From: Stomorhina lunata
Taxonomy: Eukaryota > Arthropoda > Insecta > Diptera > Rhiniidae
DNA: 64,000 nucleotides
Assembly: GCA_933228675.1 (NCBI GenBank)
Contig: OW121744.1
Location: 96,250,008-96,314,007, forward strand
Direction: 5' to 3'
Under the pieces are notes generated by a model. It was not told the origin of the DNA. It saw only the letters and a program-made list of their open reading frames with translations, and made no database searches. Position numbers and translations under genes: made by a program. This document shows positions 34,516 to 46,469 of the stretch, in pieces. Every line of letters starts with the position of its first letter. Position 1 is the first letter of the stretch.

Positions 34516-37500
34516 AAAAATTTTTCAAAAATTTCTTATATTTATGGAAAATATTTTAAAAATTTTCCTATAAAAATATAAAATTTTTGAAAAATTTCCT
34601 ACAAACATAAGAAATTTTTGAAAAATTTACTAAAGTATAAGAAATTTAATATAAGTATAAGAGATTTTTGAAAAATTTCCTATAAGTATAAGAAATTTTT
34701 GAAAAATTTCCTATAAAAACAAGAAATTTTCGAATAAGTTCCTATAAAAATATGAAATTTTTGAAAATTTTCCTATAAAAACTAAATTTTTTTAAAAATT
34801 TCCTATAAAAAAACTTGTGAAAATTTTCCTACAAAATTGTTAAATTTAAAAAAAAAATTCTTATAAAAATAAAAATTTCCTATAAAAAATAAGAAATCTT
34901 TGAAAAGTTTTCTATAAAAGTAAGAAATTTTTAAAAAATTTTTGAGAAATTTTCTACAAAAATAAGAAATTTTATATAAAATTTTCTATAAAATTAAAAA
35001 ATTTTTGAAAAATTTCCTAAAAAAAATAAGAAATCTTTTAAAAACTTCTTATAAAAATAAGAAATTTTTGAAAAATTTCCTATAAAAATACGAAATATTT
35101 AAAAAAAAAATCTTATAAAAATAATAAATTTTTGAAAAGTCTCCTATAAAAAAAAGAAATTTTAGAAAAATTTCCTATAAAAATAAGAAATTTTTGAAAA
35201 AATACGAAATTTTTAAAAATTTCCTAAAAAAATAAGAAATTTTTAAAAAATTTCCTTAAAAATAAAGAAATTTTTAAAAAATTTCCTATAAAAATAAGAA
35301 TTTTTTGAAAAATTTCCTATAAAAATATGAAATTTTTAAAAAATGTCTCCTATATAAATAATAAGAATTTTTTTAAAAATTTCCTATAAAAATAAGAAAT
35401 TTTTGAAAAATTTCCTATAAAAACAAGAAATTTTCGAATAAGTTCCTATAAAAATATGAAATTTTTGAAAATTTTCCTATAAAAACTAATTTTTTTTTAA
35501 AATTTCCTATAAAAAAACTTGTGAAAATTTTCCTACAAAATTATTAAATTTAAAAAAAAATTTCATATAAAAAAAAAATTTCCTATAAAAAATAAGAAAT
35601 TTTTGAAAAGTTTTCTATAAAAGTAAGAAATTTTTAAAAAATTTTCTATAAAAAACAAAAAATTTTTGAGAAATTTTCTATAAAAATAAGAAATTTTATA
35701 TAAAATTTTCTATAAAATTAAATAATTTTTGAAAAATTTCCTAAAAAATAAGAAATCTTTTAAAAACTTCTTATAAAAATAAGAAATTTTTGAAAAATTT
35801 CCTATAAAAATACGAAATATTTAAAAAAAAATCCTATAAAAATAATAAATTTTTGAAAAGTCTCCTATAAAAACAAGAAATTTTAGAAAAATTTCCTATA
35901 AAAATAAGAAATTTTTGAAAAAATTCCTATAAAAATAAGAAATTTTTAAAAATTTCCTAAAAAATAAGAAATTTTTAAAAAATTTCCTTAAAAATAAAGA
36001 AATTTTTAAAAAAAATTCCTATAAAAATAAGAATTTTTTGAAACATTTCCTATAAAAATATGAAATTTTTAAAAAATGTCTCCTATATAAATAATAAGAA
36101 TTTTTTTAAAAATTTCCTATAAAAATAAGAAATTTTTGAAAAATGTCCTATAAATATAAGAAATTTTTGAAAAATTTCCTATAAAAATAGGAAATTTTTG
36201 AAAAATTTCCTATAAAAATAAGAAATTTTTGAAAAATTTCGTATAAAAAAAAGACATTTTTGACAAATTTTCCATAAAAATAAGAAATACTTGAAAATTT
36301 TCCTAAAGAAATAAGAAAACTTTGAAAATTTTTCCATAAAAATAAGAACTTTTTAAAAAATTTCCTATAAAAAAAGAAATTTTTGATAAATTTACTATAA
36401 AAATTAGAAATTTTTATAACAATTTCTTATAAAAATTATAAATTTTTCAAAATGTCCAATAAAAATAAGAAATTTTTGAAAAATGTAAAATAAGAATAAG
36501 AAATTTTTGAAAATTTTCCTTTTAAAGTAAAAAAAAAAACAAAATGAAAAATTTTTAAAAAATTTCGTATCAAAATAAGACATTTTTTAAAAACGTCCAA
36601 AAAAAAATTTAAAATTTAAAATTTTTGAAACCTTTTTATATAAATAAGAAATTTTGAAGAAAGAATTAAAAATTTTTGAAAAATTACAAAAAAAAGGAAT
36701 TTATAAAAAATTTCCTATAAAAATTAGAAACTTTTTAATTTTTTTTTTAATAAGAAATTTTTGGAAAATTCCCTACAAAAATAAAAAATTTTTGAAAAAT
36801 TTCTTAGAAAAATTAGAAATTGTTAAAAAATTTCTTATAAAAATAAGAAATTTTTGAAATATTTCTTATAAAAAAAATAAATTTTTGAAAAATTTCCTAT
36901 AAAAATAAGAAATTTTTGAAAACTTTCATATAAAAATACGAAATTTTTGAAAAATTTCTTGTAAAAATAAGAAATTTTTGAAAAATTTCCTACAAAAATT
37001 AGTAATTTTTGCAAAATTCCCTACAAAAATAAGAAATTTTTAAAAAATTTCTTATAAAAATAAGAAATTTTTTAAAAATTTCTTACAAAAATAAGAAATT
37101 TTTGAAAAATTTTCTTATAAAAATAAGAAATTTTTGAAAAATTTCTTAAAAAAATAAGAAATTTTTGAAAATTTTCTTATAAATATAAGAAATTTTTGAA
37201 AAATTTCTTATAAAAAATAAGAAATTTTTTAAAAATTTCCTACAAAAAAAAATAAATTTTTGAAAAATTTCCTATAAAAATAAGAAATTTTTGAAAAATT
37301 TCTTATAAAAATAGGAAAGTTTTGAAAAATTACTTATAAATATAAGAAATTTTTGAAAAATTTCTTATAAAAATAAGAAATTTTTGAAAAATTTCTTATA
37401 AAAATAAGAAATTTTTGAAAAATTTCTTATGAAAATAAGAAATTTTTGAAAAATTTCTTATAAAAAGAGGAAAGAATTAGAAACTTTTTAATTTTTTTTT

Positions 37501-39145
37501 TAATAAGAAATTTTTGGAAAATTCCCTACAAAAATAAAAAATTTTTGAAAAATTTCTTAGAAAAATTAGAAATTGTTAAAAAATTTCTTATAAAAATAAG
37601 AAATTTTTGAAATATTTCTTATAAAAAAAATAAATTTTTGAAAAATTTCCTATAAAAATAAGAAATTTTTGAAAACTTTCATATAAAAATACGAAATTTT
37701 TGAAAAATTTCTTGTAAAAATAAGAAATTTTTGAAAAATTTCCTACAAAAATTAGTAATTTTTGCAAAATTCCCTACAAAAATAAGAAATTTTTAAAAAA
37801 TTTCTTATAAAAATAAGAAATTTTTTAAAAATTTCTTACAAAAATAAGAAATTTTTGAAAAATTTTCTTATAAAAATAAGAAATTTTTGAAAAATTTCTT
37901 AAAAAAATAAGAAATTTTTGAAAATTTTCTTATAAATATAAGAAATTTTTGAAAAATTTCTTATAAAAAATAAGAAATTTTTTAAAAATTTCCTACAAAA
38001 AAAAATAAATTTTTGAAAAATTTCCTATAAAAATAAGAAATTTTTGAAAAATTTCTTATAAAAATAGGAAAGTTTTGAAAAATTACTTATAAAAATAAGA
38101 AATTTTTGAAAAATTTCTTATGAAAATAAGAAATTTTTGAAAAATTTCTTATAAAAAGAGGAAAGTTTTGAAAAATTTCTTATAAAAATAAGAAATTTTT
38201 GAAAAATTTCTTATAAAAATAAGAAATTTTTGAAAAATTTCTCATACAAATAAGGAATTTTTGAAAAATTTTTTATAAAAATAAAAAATTTTTGAAAAAT
38301 TTCTTATAATAATAAGAAATTTTTGAAAAATTTCTCATAAAAATAAGAACTTTTTGAAAAATTACCTAAAAAAATAAGAAACTTTAAAAAAATTTCCTAT
38401 AAAAATAAGAAAATTGTCAAAAATTTTCATTAAAAATAAAAAAAAATTTTGAAATTTTTTTTTATAAAAATTAAAAATTTTTGTTAAATTTTCTAAAAAA
38501 AAATAAAAAGATTTTGAAAAATTTCCCATAAAAATAAGAAATTTTTAAAAAATTTCTTTAAATATAAGAAATTTTTAAAAAACTTACTATAAAAATAAGA
38601 AATATTTGAAAAATTTCCCATAAAAATAAAAACTGTTTGCGAAATTTTTGAAAAAAAAATCCTTTAAAATCAAGAAATTTTTGAAAATTTTCTTATAAAA
38701 TTTGAAATTTTTGAAAAATTTTTTATCAAAATTAGAAATTTGTGAAAAATATTCTATACAAATTAGAAATTTGTGACAAATTTTCTCCAAAAACATAAAA
38801 TTTTTGAAATTTTTTTTATAAGAATTAGAAATTTTTGAAATTTTCTATAAAAAAAAAGAAATATTTGAAAAATAAAAAATTTTTAAAAATTTCCTGTAAA
38901 AATATAAATTTTTAAAAATATCCTATAAAAATATACATTTTTGAAAAATTTCCTTTAAAAAAACAAAATTTAAAAAAATCCTATAAATATAAGAACTTTT
39001 AGAAAAACTTTCTATAGAAAACAAGGAAATTTTTGAAAAAATTCCTATAAAACAAGGAAATTTTTGAAAAAATTCCTATAAAAAAAATTTTATAAAAATA
39101 TCCTATAAAATTATTAAAATTGTTTAAAAATTTCCTATAAGAAAA
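34516..39145 (+). repeat. 31-bp A-tract satellite, plus array 2
   Basis: About 145 units of the AAGAAATTTTTGAAAAATTT plus CCTATAAAAAT type, more diverged than array 1. Two long internal direct duplications are visible. The segment beginning 'caagaaattttcgaataagt' recurs at 34720 and 35424 (704 bp apart). The segment beginning 'attagaaactttttaatttt' recurs at 36723 and 37476 (753 bp apart). Confidence 0.95.
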
Positions 39146-40255
39146 TTTTTATAGGAAATTTTTCAAAAGTTTCCTATCTTTATATGAAATTTTTAAAAAA
39201 TGTCCTATTTTTATAGGAAATTTTCAAAAATTTAATAATTTTATAGGAAATTTTTAAAAAAATTTCTTTTTTTATAGGAAATTTTTCAAAAAATTCCTTT
39301 TTTTAAAGGAAATTTTCCAAAAAATTCCTTATTTTATAGGAAATTTTTCAAAAATTTCCTATTTTCATAGGAAATTTTTCAAAAATGTCCTTTTTTTATA
39401 GGCAAAATCAAAATTTTCCTATGATAATAGGAAAATTTTTCAAAATTTCGTATTTTTTAGGAAATTTTTCAAAATTTTATATTTTTATGGGAAATATTTC
39501 AGGAATTTCCTATTTTTATATGAAAATTTTTCAAAATTTTCCTATTTTTGTAGGAAATTTTTCAAAAATTTCTTATTTTTATTAGAATTTTTTTTTTTTT
39601 AATTTCTTATTCTTGTAGGAAATTCTTCAAAAAATTTCTTATTTTTATAGAAAATTTTTCAAAAATTTCTTATTTTAGTAGGAAATTTTTCAAAAATTTC
39701 TTATTTGTATAGGAAATTTTTAAAAAATTTCTTATGTTAGAAAATGTTTCAAAAATTTCCTATTTTTATAGGAAAATTTTGAAAATTTTCTTATATTTAT
39801 GGGATATTTTTCAAAAATTTCTTATTTTAATAAAAAAATTTTCAAACATTTCTTTATTTTATATAAAACTTAGAAAAAATTCTTATTTGTAGTAGAAATT
39901 TTTCACAAATTTCTTATTTTTATAGGAAAATTTTCAAGAATTTCATATTTTTATAGAAAATTTTTCAAAAAATTCTTATTTTTATAGAATATTTCAAAAA
40001 AAAATGTATAAGAAATTTTTCCAAATATTCTTATTTTTGTAGGAAATTTCCCAAAAATTTCTTATTTTTATAGGAAATTTTTTTAAAAATTTCTTGTTTT
40101 TAAAAGAAAATTTTTCAAAAATTTCATATTTTTAAAGAATTATTTTCAAAAATTTCTTTTTGATTGGAAATTTTTCAAAAATATCTTATTTTTATAAAAA
40201 AATTTTAAAAAATTTATTTTTTTGTAGGAATTTTTTTTTAATTTCCTATGTTTTA
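39146..40255 (-). repeat. 31-bp A-tract satellite, minus array 2
   Basis: About 35 inverted units (TATAGGAAATTTTTCAAAAA and similar) begin directly at the end of the plus array, with no spacer. The turn is near 39138-39150, where 'cctataagaaaatttttata' reads into 'ggaaatttttc'. Confidence 0.92.
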
Positions 40256-42155
40256 AGATAACATTACCTATTAAGCTGCCCTTAATAAATTTTTCCTTAC
40301 TGTTACCAATAAACTACCTTTAAAGAATTTCATAGATTTTCTTATATGTGATGTCCCAAAAGGGTGTTTGTTTGTAGTTGTAAATAAATATTTGAGCATT
40401 TAAGTGTATTGTAAAAAGCAAATGATTATAATGATTAAGATCTTTTTTCCTTTTTTTTATTTCTTACTGCACTTTACAACTATAGGTAGATTGAGCAAGA
40501 CTTTTGCATAAAATTCTGACAAAGAACCAAATCACTTCTTTACAGACCAATTGTTGTTGTAAAACCTTAGAAGTACGGGGCAAAAAAGTGCACTTGTGCC
40601 TTCATACTCTACATTTACATGCGTATTTTACAAATCCTACAAGAACAAATGCTTCGCAGCAGGTTACCAATGTAAACCCCCCAACACCCCAAAACCTTTT
40701 ACTAATTCTTGCACACTCACTTCTTCCTGTTGGAAATGAAAATAAAAGTTTATGCACACACACATATATTACCCTTTTGAGTACTTTTGATGAAATGCGT
40801 GCAAACGTACGCATTTTAATTTCTACGCATTTCATAAAGGCCACATTAGACATTTTAGAGACAACAAATAATCATACTCTTACATTAATTTCAACAATTA
40901 CAATTGTTTGTGTGATTGAAAGGATTGAAACGTTAAAGGATTGAATAGAAAGATAAAAGGATTTTTTAACAAATTAAAAAGGAAACCAGTTTCAGGCTGG
41001 CAGGAGTCAAATTAATTTCTTTGGTTCGAGGAATTATGTGGTAAAAATGCAAATCCTTAACTTTTATTTGTAATCTGCTTAGAGCAATTAACACCTCTAA
41101 TATGGTAAGGGAATAGGGGAAATACAGAAAGAGTTTAGTAAAAGTTGTAATGCTAAGCGGTTAATTTTGTTATGACTTATCAGTTCCGGTCTAAAACTAC
41201 TGAAGCGATCTTATACTTATATATTCATGACTTTTAAGAATATTTTTAACTTATACCACCACAGGAAATCAGCCTTTGCCTCACATTAGTTCAAGACCCA
41301 CCTAAAAGCGTGATTTCTTTTTGCCTCAAAATAAGCCTTTCTATCATGACTGTCTTAAAAAAAACTTCATCCTAGACCATAGTTACCATAGGTTTTTTAA
41401 TATAAATTTTCACCGACGTTCTTCATAAATAAATTAGTCAATACACGTTTCTTTAATACCCGCATGTAAAATCATATCTATAACTTTTTATTGCTCTTTA
41501 TTTCTAATAATAAATAACGTAAATATAACTTTAATCGCATTTGCTTTTGGCATTTTGTAGCAAGTTTTCTACTTTTTATCCCGCAAATAATACAAAAAGT
41601 GAAATAAAATATATTCACCAGAAAAAAAACGCCCTCTACTTTCCCCCATTAAAAAGACAAACCGAGATGCTTAAACGGATTTGGTTACCCCGGTTGCCGG
41701 AGGATAATTTCGAAAAAATGAAATATTTCCTTCAAAGGTTTGTTAAAATATTAAAGTAGTAAAAAGGCAACAACACACCCTTTTTATGGCTAACAATTGT
41801 TTTTTTTTTTTTTTTTTGGTATTACATTTCTTTATATAGATTTGAAAACGTTTGTATTTTTTAATAAAACACAACTTTTTGACATGTTAGCAAAAAGATT
41901 ATTAAAGTTTAATAAAGACAAAGTATTGCATACTTTGTGCAGTTTTTAAGGGAAGAACAAAAACTCACCCCCCAAGAAAAGGGAATTCAACAGTTTCTTT
42001 TACGCAAAATAATACAAAGACAATCTTTAAAAAGAAATACAAAATTTAAACATAGATACAATTTGTTTAAGTCTTATAGTAAAAAAATTGTTATAGGACA
42101 AAAAGGAATAAGTATAACAATTTTCGATAGAAAAATATTTCTTAAAAGACTATTT
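40256..42155. other. Unannotated DNA with a 146-codon open frame
   Basis: The longest non-repeat frame (40504-40944, plus) has no signal peptide, membrane segment or known motif. It is rich in Thr, Leu and His with no coding-like composition, so I do not call it a gene. Otherwise I see A/T runs only. Confidence 0.4.
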
Positions 42156-42840
42156 TAAAGCAAAATATTAGACTATTGCAGGGTCATTTATAACAGTTAC
42201 GATTGAAAAATATATGTAACACTTGTTTATAGAAAATCTTCCTTTTTTACAAAAAATGTGTTAGATTATAGTTTTCTATAGACAAAATTTCTATTATAAC
42301 AGTTTTCCAATAATACGATTATAACAGTTTTTTTGTGGTAAAAATTTGATTACATCCGTAGTGTTAAATTATAACAGTATTTTATGGAAAATGTACGATT
42401 ATAAGAGTTTTCTTCTAGTAAAGTTTTTATTACATCCAAAGTGTTCAATTAGAACAGTTTTTAATAAAAAGCAAGCAATTATAACAGTCAGAAAAATGTT
42501 TAACTATTACAATTTTTTATAAAAAAATGTTTTAAAATAATTTTTTTTTACAGAAATGTGTAAAACTAAAAAATTGTCTATAGAAAAATGTTTAAGTATA
42601 ACAGTTTACTTAAAAAAAATGTTTAAATTTTAAAATTCTTCGTCTTTTTATAATTTACTAAAAAGATGCATTAGATTATAGTTTTCTATTAGAAAACTTA
42701 AAAAGAATGTTCAAATTTAAAAATTCTTCGTTTTTTTACAATTTTCTAAAAAGATGCATTAGATTATAGTTTTCTATTAGAAAATTTTCGATTATAACAG
42801 TTTTCTAATAATTCGATTAGAAAACTGTTATATTCGAACA
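42156..42840 (+). repeat. Diverged repeats around 'ttataacagttttct'
   Basis: Irregular copies of 'gattataacagttttct' and 'ttagattatagttttctatt' recur every 40-100 bp. A segment at about 42600-42690 is repeated at about 42700-42790 ('aagatgcattagattatagt'). Confidence 0.65.
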
Positions 42841-42964
42841 TCTCGAACATTGTTACCACGACACGATTATTTTTGTAAACATTGGGAATATTTTCCAAAA
42901 CAGAAATAAATTCTAATATTAAACAATTTTAGATATCTGCATTTTTTACATATTTTCGATCCAA

Positions 42965-43430
42965 AAAATTTTTGTTAAAAAAATTTTCTATAGAAAAGTT
43001 TTTGATAAAAAAATTTTCTATAGAAAAATTTTTGATAAAAAAATTTTCTATAGAAAAACTTTTGATAAAAAAATTTTCTATAGAAAAATTTTCGATAAGA
43101 AATTTTCCATAAAAAAATTTTTGTTAAAAAAAAAATTTTATAGAAAAATTTTTTATACAAAAATTTTTGATAAAAAAAATTTCTATAGAAAATTTTTTGA
43201 TAAAAACGTTTTCTTTTTAAAACGTTAAACACATTGAAAAAAATACCTATTTCTATAGAAAAATTTTTGATACAAAATTTTCCATAGAAAAATTGTTGAT
43301 AAACATTTTTTTATAGAAACATTTTTGATCAAAAAATTTTTTCCTTTTTAAAAAAATTTTCTATAGAAAATTTTTTGATAGAAACTTTTTTGATAAAAAC
43401 TTTTTCTTTCTAAAACGTTAAAACAACACA
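42965..43430 (+). repeat. 30-bp satellite with TTTTCTATAGAAAA palindrome
   Basis: About fourteen units of GATAAAAAAATTTTCTATAG plus AAAAATTTTT, 30 bp each, regular at 42965-43100 and decayed to 43430. Each holds the 14-bp palindrome TTTTCTATAGAAAA. An 85-codon minus frame here is a repeat artefact. Confidence 0.85.
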
Positions 43431-43985
43431 TTGAAAAAAAATGCCTATTTTAGTTAAAAGTATAGCAAATGGCAACTCTGCCGACTACTTTTTTTCTACT
43501 GTTCTCTTTCCTTCTTTCTTTTTCTTTTGGCCGAAGCCCATAGCATTTGAGCAATTCCTTCTTCAGACGGCCTAGTTGTTAACAGTATATAATCGGTTTA
43601 AGACTTCATTTGTTGGCTCCAAAAGACAGAGCAAAACCTTTCTAAAAATCAACCCAGATTCGTAGCAGCTGATTATAATCAAATAATATAACGATAATTA
43701 TCGTTCGACCACGACAGTTGTCGCTTAATGTTGTAGGCTATAGGTTTTTCGTTGTCAGTTATCATCCGCTTCAAAAATGGATTGATTTTATTGCTACCGA
43801 TAAGTCACATTTATAAATTTGATTAACTAGAATTCATGAGGCATGCAAATACGTATACGGTTTCTTGATTAGGTTTCGGTTAGACTTTAGCAAAAATTTT
43901 GAACTACTGTGAAAGCAGATGAGTATTCTATACGCATCAAACTTTTAAGCACGAATGCTGGACTTCGATAGTTCTAAACACGTAA
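43431..43985. other. Spacer with a 16-bp perfect palindrome
   Basis: No gene is recognised. AACGATAATTATCGTT at 43690-43705 is perfectly self-complementary. Confidence 0.45.
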
Positions 43986-44752
43986 AAATGTGCTATATTC
44001 GGAAAAGCCCGACCATACGATACCCTTCACCACTAAGGTCAAAGGTGTTCTTTTTCGTGTATAAAGACAAACATTTTTCCAAAACTTTTAGATTTCAAAT
44101 GTTCCCGTCATTTGGACTTATATGAGAGCTGGAGTCAAATGTGGACCGATTATCTCGATATTTAGCAAATTGATTACAGTTTTTACAAAAATTATATGTG
44201 CAAAACATAAACTTAAAATTCTCATTTAGATTTATGACCTTTTTTCATTTAGAGAGTTTTGACAGAAGAGTCTGTATGGGAGCTATGTGGACCGATTTCA
44301 ACCGATTTCAATCCCTGGTACAGTGATTTTGGTTTACATAAGCAGTATTTTTTTAAAGTTCGTGAAAAAATATGTGCCCAAAATATCAATTCCGGGAAGT
44401 GGGACTTATGGGAGGTGCCATAAATAATAGACCGATTTTGACGAATTTCAATAGCCATGCTCCAACTATCAAAAAAATAATTTGTGCCAAATTTCATCAA
44501 ATTATCTTTAGAATTGCGACCTGGACTTTGATTACATGGTTTAAATGGAGGTCCAGCCAGAAGGACGGACGGACTGACATCGCTTAATCGACTCAGAAAG
44601 TGATTCTAAGCCTATTGGTATACTAAAAGGTGGGTCAAAGACAAATATTTCTATGCGTTATATACATCATCCCAAACATATACATCATATCTATATGTAT
44701 ATACATCATCACAAACATATACCCTTTTCACCTATTGTGGTGAAAGGGTATA
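43986..44752 (+). mobile_element. R-family repeat copy
   Basis: It begins 'aaaaatgtgctatattcgg', then 'gatacccttcaccactaagg', and ends 'cctattgtggtgaaagggta'. Near the 3' end are 'gacggacggactgacatcgc' and 'ttaatcgactcagaaagtga'. It aligns along its length with the copy at 56453. It carries no coding capacity. Confidence 0.65.
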
Positions 44753-44756
44753 AAAA

Positions 44757-44985
44757 AACACTTTGGATTTACAAATGTGTCAAAAATGATTTGGGATTTT
44801 AAAGTACAATCTATTTTCTCTTAATTTCTATTAAAAAATAAAATCGGATGGAAACTGGTTGAGATATAGGTTCATAGGTTGACGAACCTCATTAATATCG
44901 CTTTTTTGTATATAACTCTTAAATTATGAGGTATTTCTGAAATTTTTTCCCAGGACTTGTCATGTACTCAATAAGGGCTAGTGTA
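44757..44985 (+). repeat. F2 dispersed repeat, plus copy
   Basis: Similar in inverted orientation to 57195-57445, with shared blocks such as 'gacgaacctc', 'tataactcttaaatt', 'gtatttctgaaatt' and 'gtactcaataag'. It abuts the R-family 3' end. Confidence 0.55.
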
Positions 44986-45249
44986 ACAGAGTTTTATCTA
45001 GGAAAGTTCATAATTAACAGCCTGTTTTTCGAAAATGAAAATATTGTTTTGTTCGTAAAAATAACGAAACGTAAATAAATTTGATTTTTGTAAAATGAAA
45101 TAAATTCTAGTGTGTGACAACTTAAAAGTTTTCGTGTCTTAAGCTTTTTTGGGGTTTTTCTTAAACAAATTCATTCATATAAAGCTAATGAAAACGTTAA
45201 AATTTCTCGATAACCAAAGGTCTTTCGTGTATGAAATAAAAACTAAGGG

Positions 45250-45715
45250 CCTGATATATTTATTTGTGCAAAGTTTTAGTAAACAAATGCATTTATCTTT
45301 AGATTTATAAACGTTTTTGTGCATTTATGATTATTTTAGCTACTTTTGAGAATTTGTCTTGTATGGGAGGTATGGTCAAATATGGGTCGATTCCTACAAA
45401 ATTAGGTACACTGATTAAGGTTATTATAGGTAATATTTGTGCTGCATATTATTGAAATAGAACTAAATTAGTGGCTGTAAAGGACCTAAAACTCTATTTG
45501 GGGAAGGCATTCCTAAGGAAGGTACCCGAAATAGTAAACCGATTTTGACCAAAAAGTATAGGGATCGTTCTTGGACCAAAATATAAGCTGTGTCAAAACA
45601 ACTCAGGAAGTGATTCTGGGTCGATTGGAATAATTAAAGGTGGGTCTCAGAGCAATATTTCTATGCGTTACAAACATCAGCACAAACCCAATATACCCTT
45701 TCCACCTAATTTAAT
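45250..45715 (+). mobile_element. R-family repeat, 5'-truncated, nested
   Basis: It matches the minus-strand copy at 13149-13865, for example at 'tcctacaaaattaggtacac' and 'gtggctgtaaaggacctaaa', and ends 'caatataccctttccacct'. It lies within the TAA-flanked element and so inserted after it, or was carried by it. Confidence 0.55.
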
Positions 45716-45785
45716 CGGGAACTGAGGCCGTTTAAAAACTTTAAAACAACTTGAGTTGCAAATATATCAAATATACCATCTATCA

Positions 45786-46163
45786 TCGGCAACTGCTCCA
45801 AAAGTTGTCGTACATGGTTTGCCTAAACCTGTTATTATAAGTAAATTGTCCCCACGTGAACACAGTAAAAAGAACCCGTTCGAACGATGAAGTTATATTT
45901 GAGAAGGTTTCCTCATTTTCTTCACATTTATTAGTGGGCGCGAATGCCTCCCATCTATTTAGGCATCAACACCACAACCTATATCAACCAAAAAAGAAAA
46001 GAAAACAAAATAGCCAGGTAATGAAAGAATTGGTACTATTGAGGAAACAAGTAGCCCCACAGGAGGCAATTTTAGGTGTGATGTAGTCTCAGGATGTATC
46101 TGTGAAATTTCCAAAGCTGCAAAAACTATAGCTGATTTTATTAAATATTTAAAATAGATTTTA
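45786..46163 (+). pseudogene. Possible MADF/BESS-like protein relic
   Basis: Three consecutive frames look like real but broken coding sequence: SSATAPKVVVHGLPKPVIIS (45786 on), then VKRTRSNDEVIFEKVSSFSS with a basic PKKKRKQNSQVMKELVLLR segment (45856-46086), then SKAAKTIADFIKYLK followed by a stop. The PKKKRK cluster would be a nuclear localisation signal. The Ser/Lys-rich linker recalls MADF-BESS proteins, which PIF/Harbinger transposons often encode. This is an impression from composition and context, not a motif match. It could also be a host-derived fragment. Confidence 0.3.
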
Positions 46164-46469
46164 ATTTGGTAATTGTGAATTTTTAAAATTAAAATTTAAT
46201 TTTCTTTTTTTTTATTTTTATAAATAAAGGCAATTGACTGACAGGGTTGCCACCGACAAGCTACATGTTACATATAAAAAAGCTTGGATATTTCAAAATA
46301 CATATATTGGCAATAATGTTTCCTTACGAAAGAAAAAAGCTCTTTTTATGTCAAAATTATATTGACGAAAGCTTTTAAACGTTTTAGAAAAACCTAAATT
46401 TGAGCTTAATCGTAAGCAAACGAAAACAAATGTGACAAGACTTTTGTTTTCGAAAAACAGGCTGTAAGT

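Larger units (their letters stand above)
45018..46464. mobile_element. TAA-flanked inverted-repeat element, PIF/Harbinger-like
   Basis: An 18-bp perfect terminal inverted repeat CAGCCTGTTTTTCGAAAA lies at 45018-45035 and 46447-46464. It is flanked on both sides by TAA (45015-45017 and 46465-46467), the 3-bp target duplication typical of PIF/Harbinger elements. The 1447-bp interior contains an R-family fragment and a broken MADF-like frame but no transposase. Similarity continues outward for some bases (gtgtaac), so the true ends could lie slightly further out. Confidence 0.55.

Noticed and set aside
40504..40944. 146-codon open frame as a gene
   Set aside because: No motif, membrane segment or coding-like composition; length is plausible by chance in 64 kb of both strands.
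42975..43232. 85-codon minus-strand frame (KIFYRKFFYQ repeats)
   Set aside because: It is a translation of the 30-bp GATAAAAAAATTTTCTATAG satellite.
43690..43705. 16-bp perfect palindrome as an operator
   Set aside because: A single isolated palindrome in AT-rich DNA; no neighbouring gene or repeat supports a regulatory role.
44372..44587. Open frame conserved between the copies at 44372 and 56903
   Set aside because: Both are the same part of the non-coding R-family repeat; similarity is at DNA level with no protein domain.
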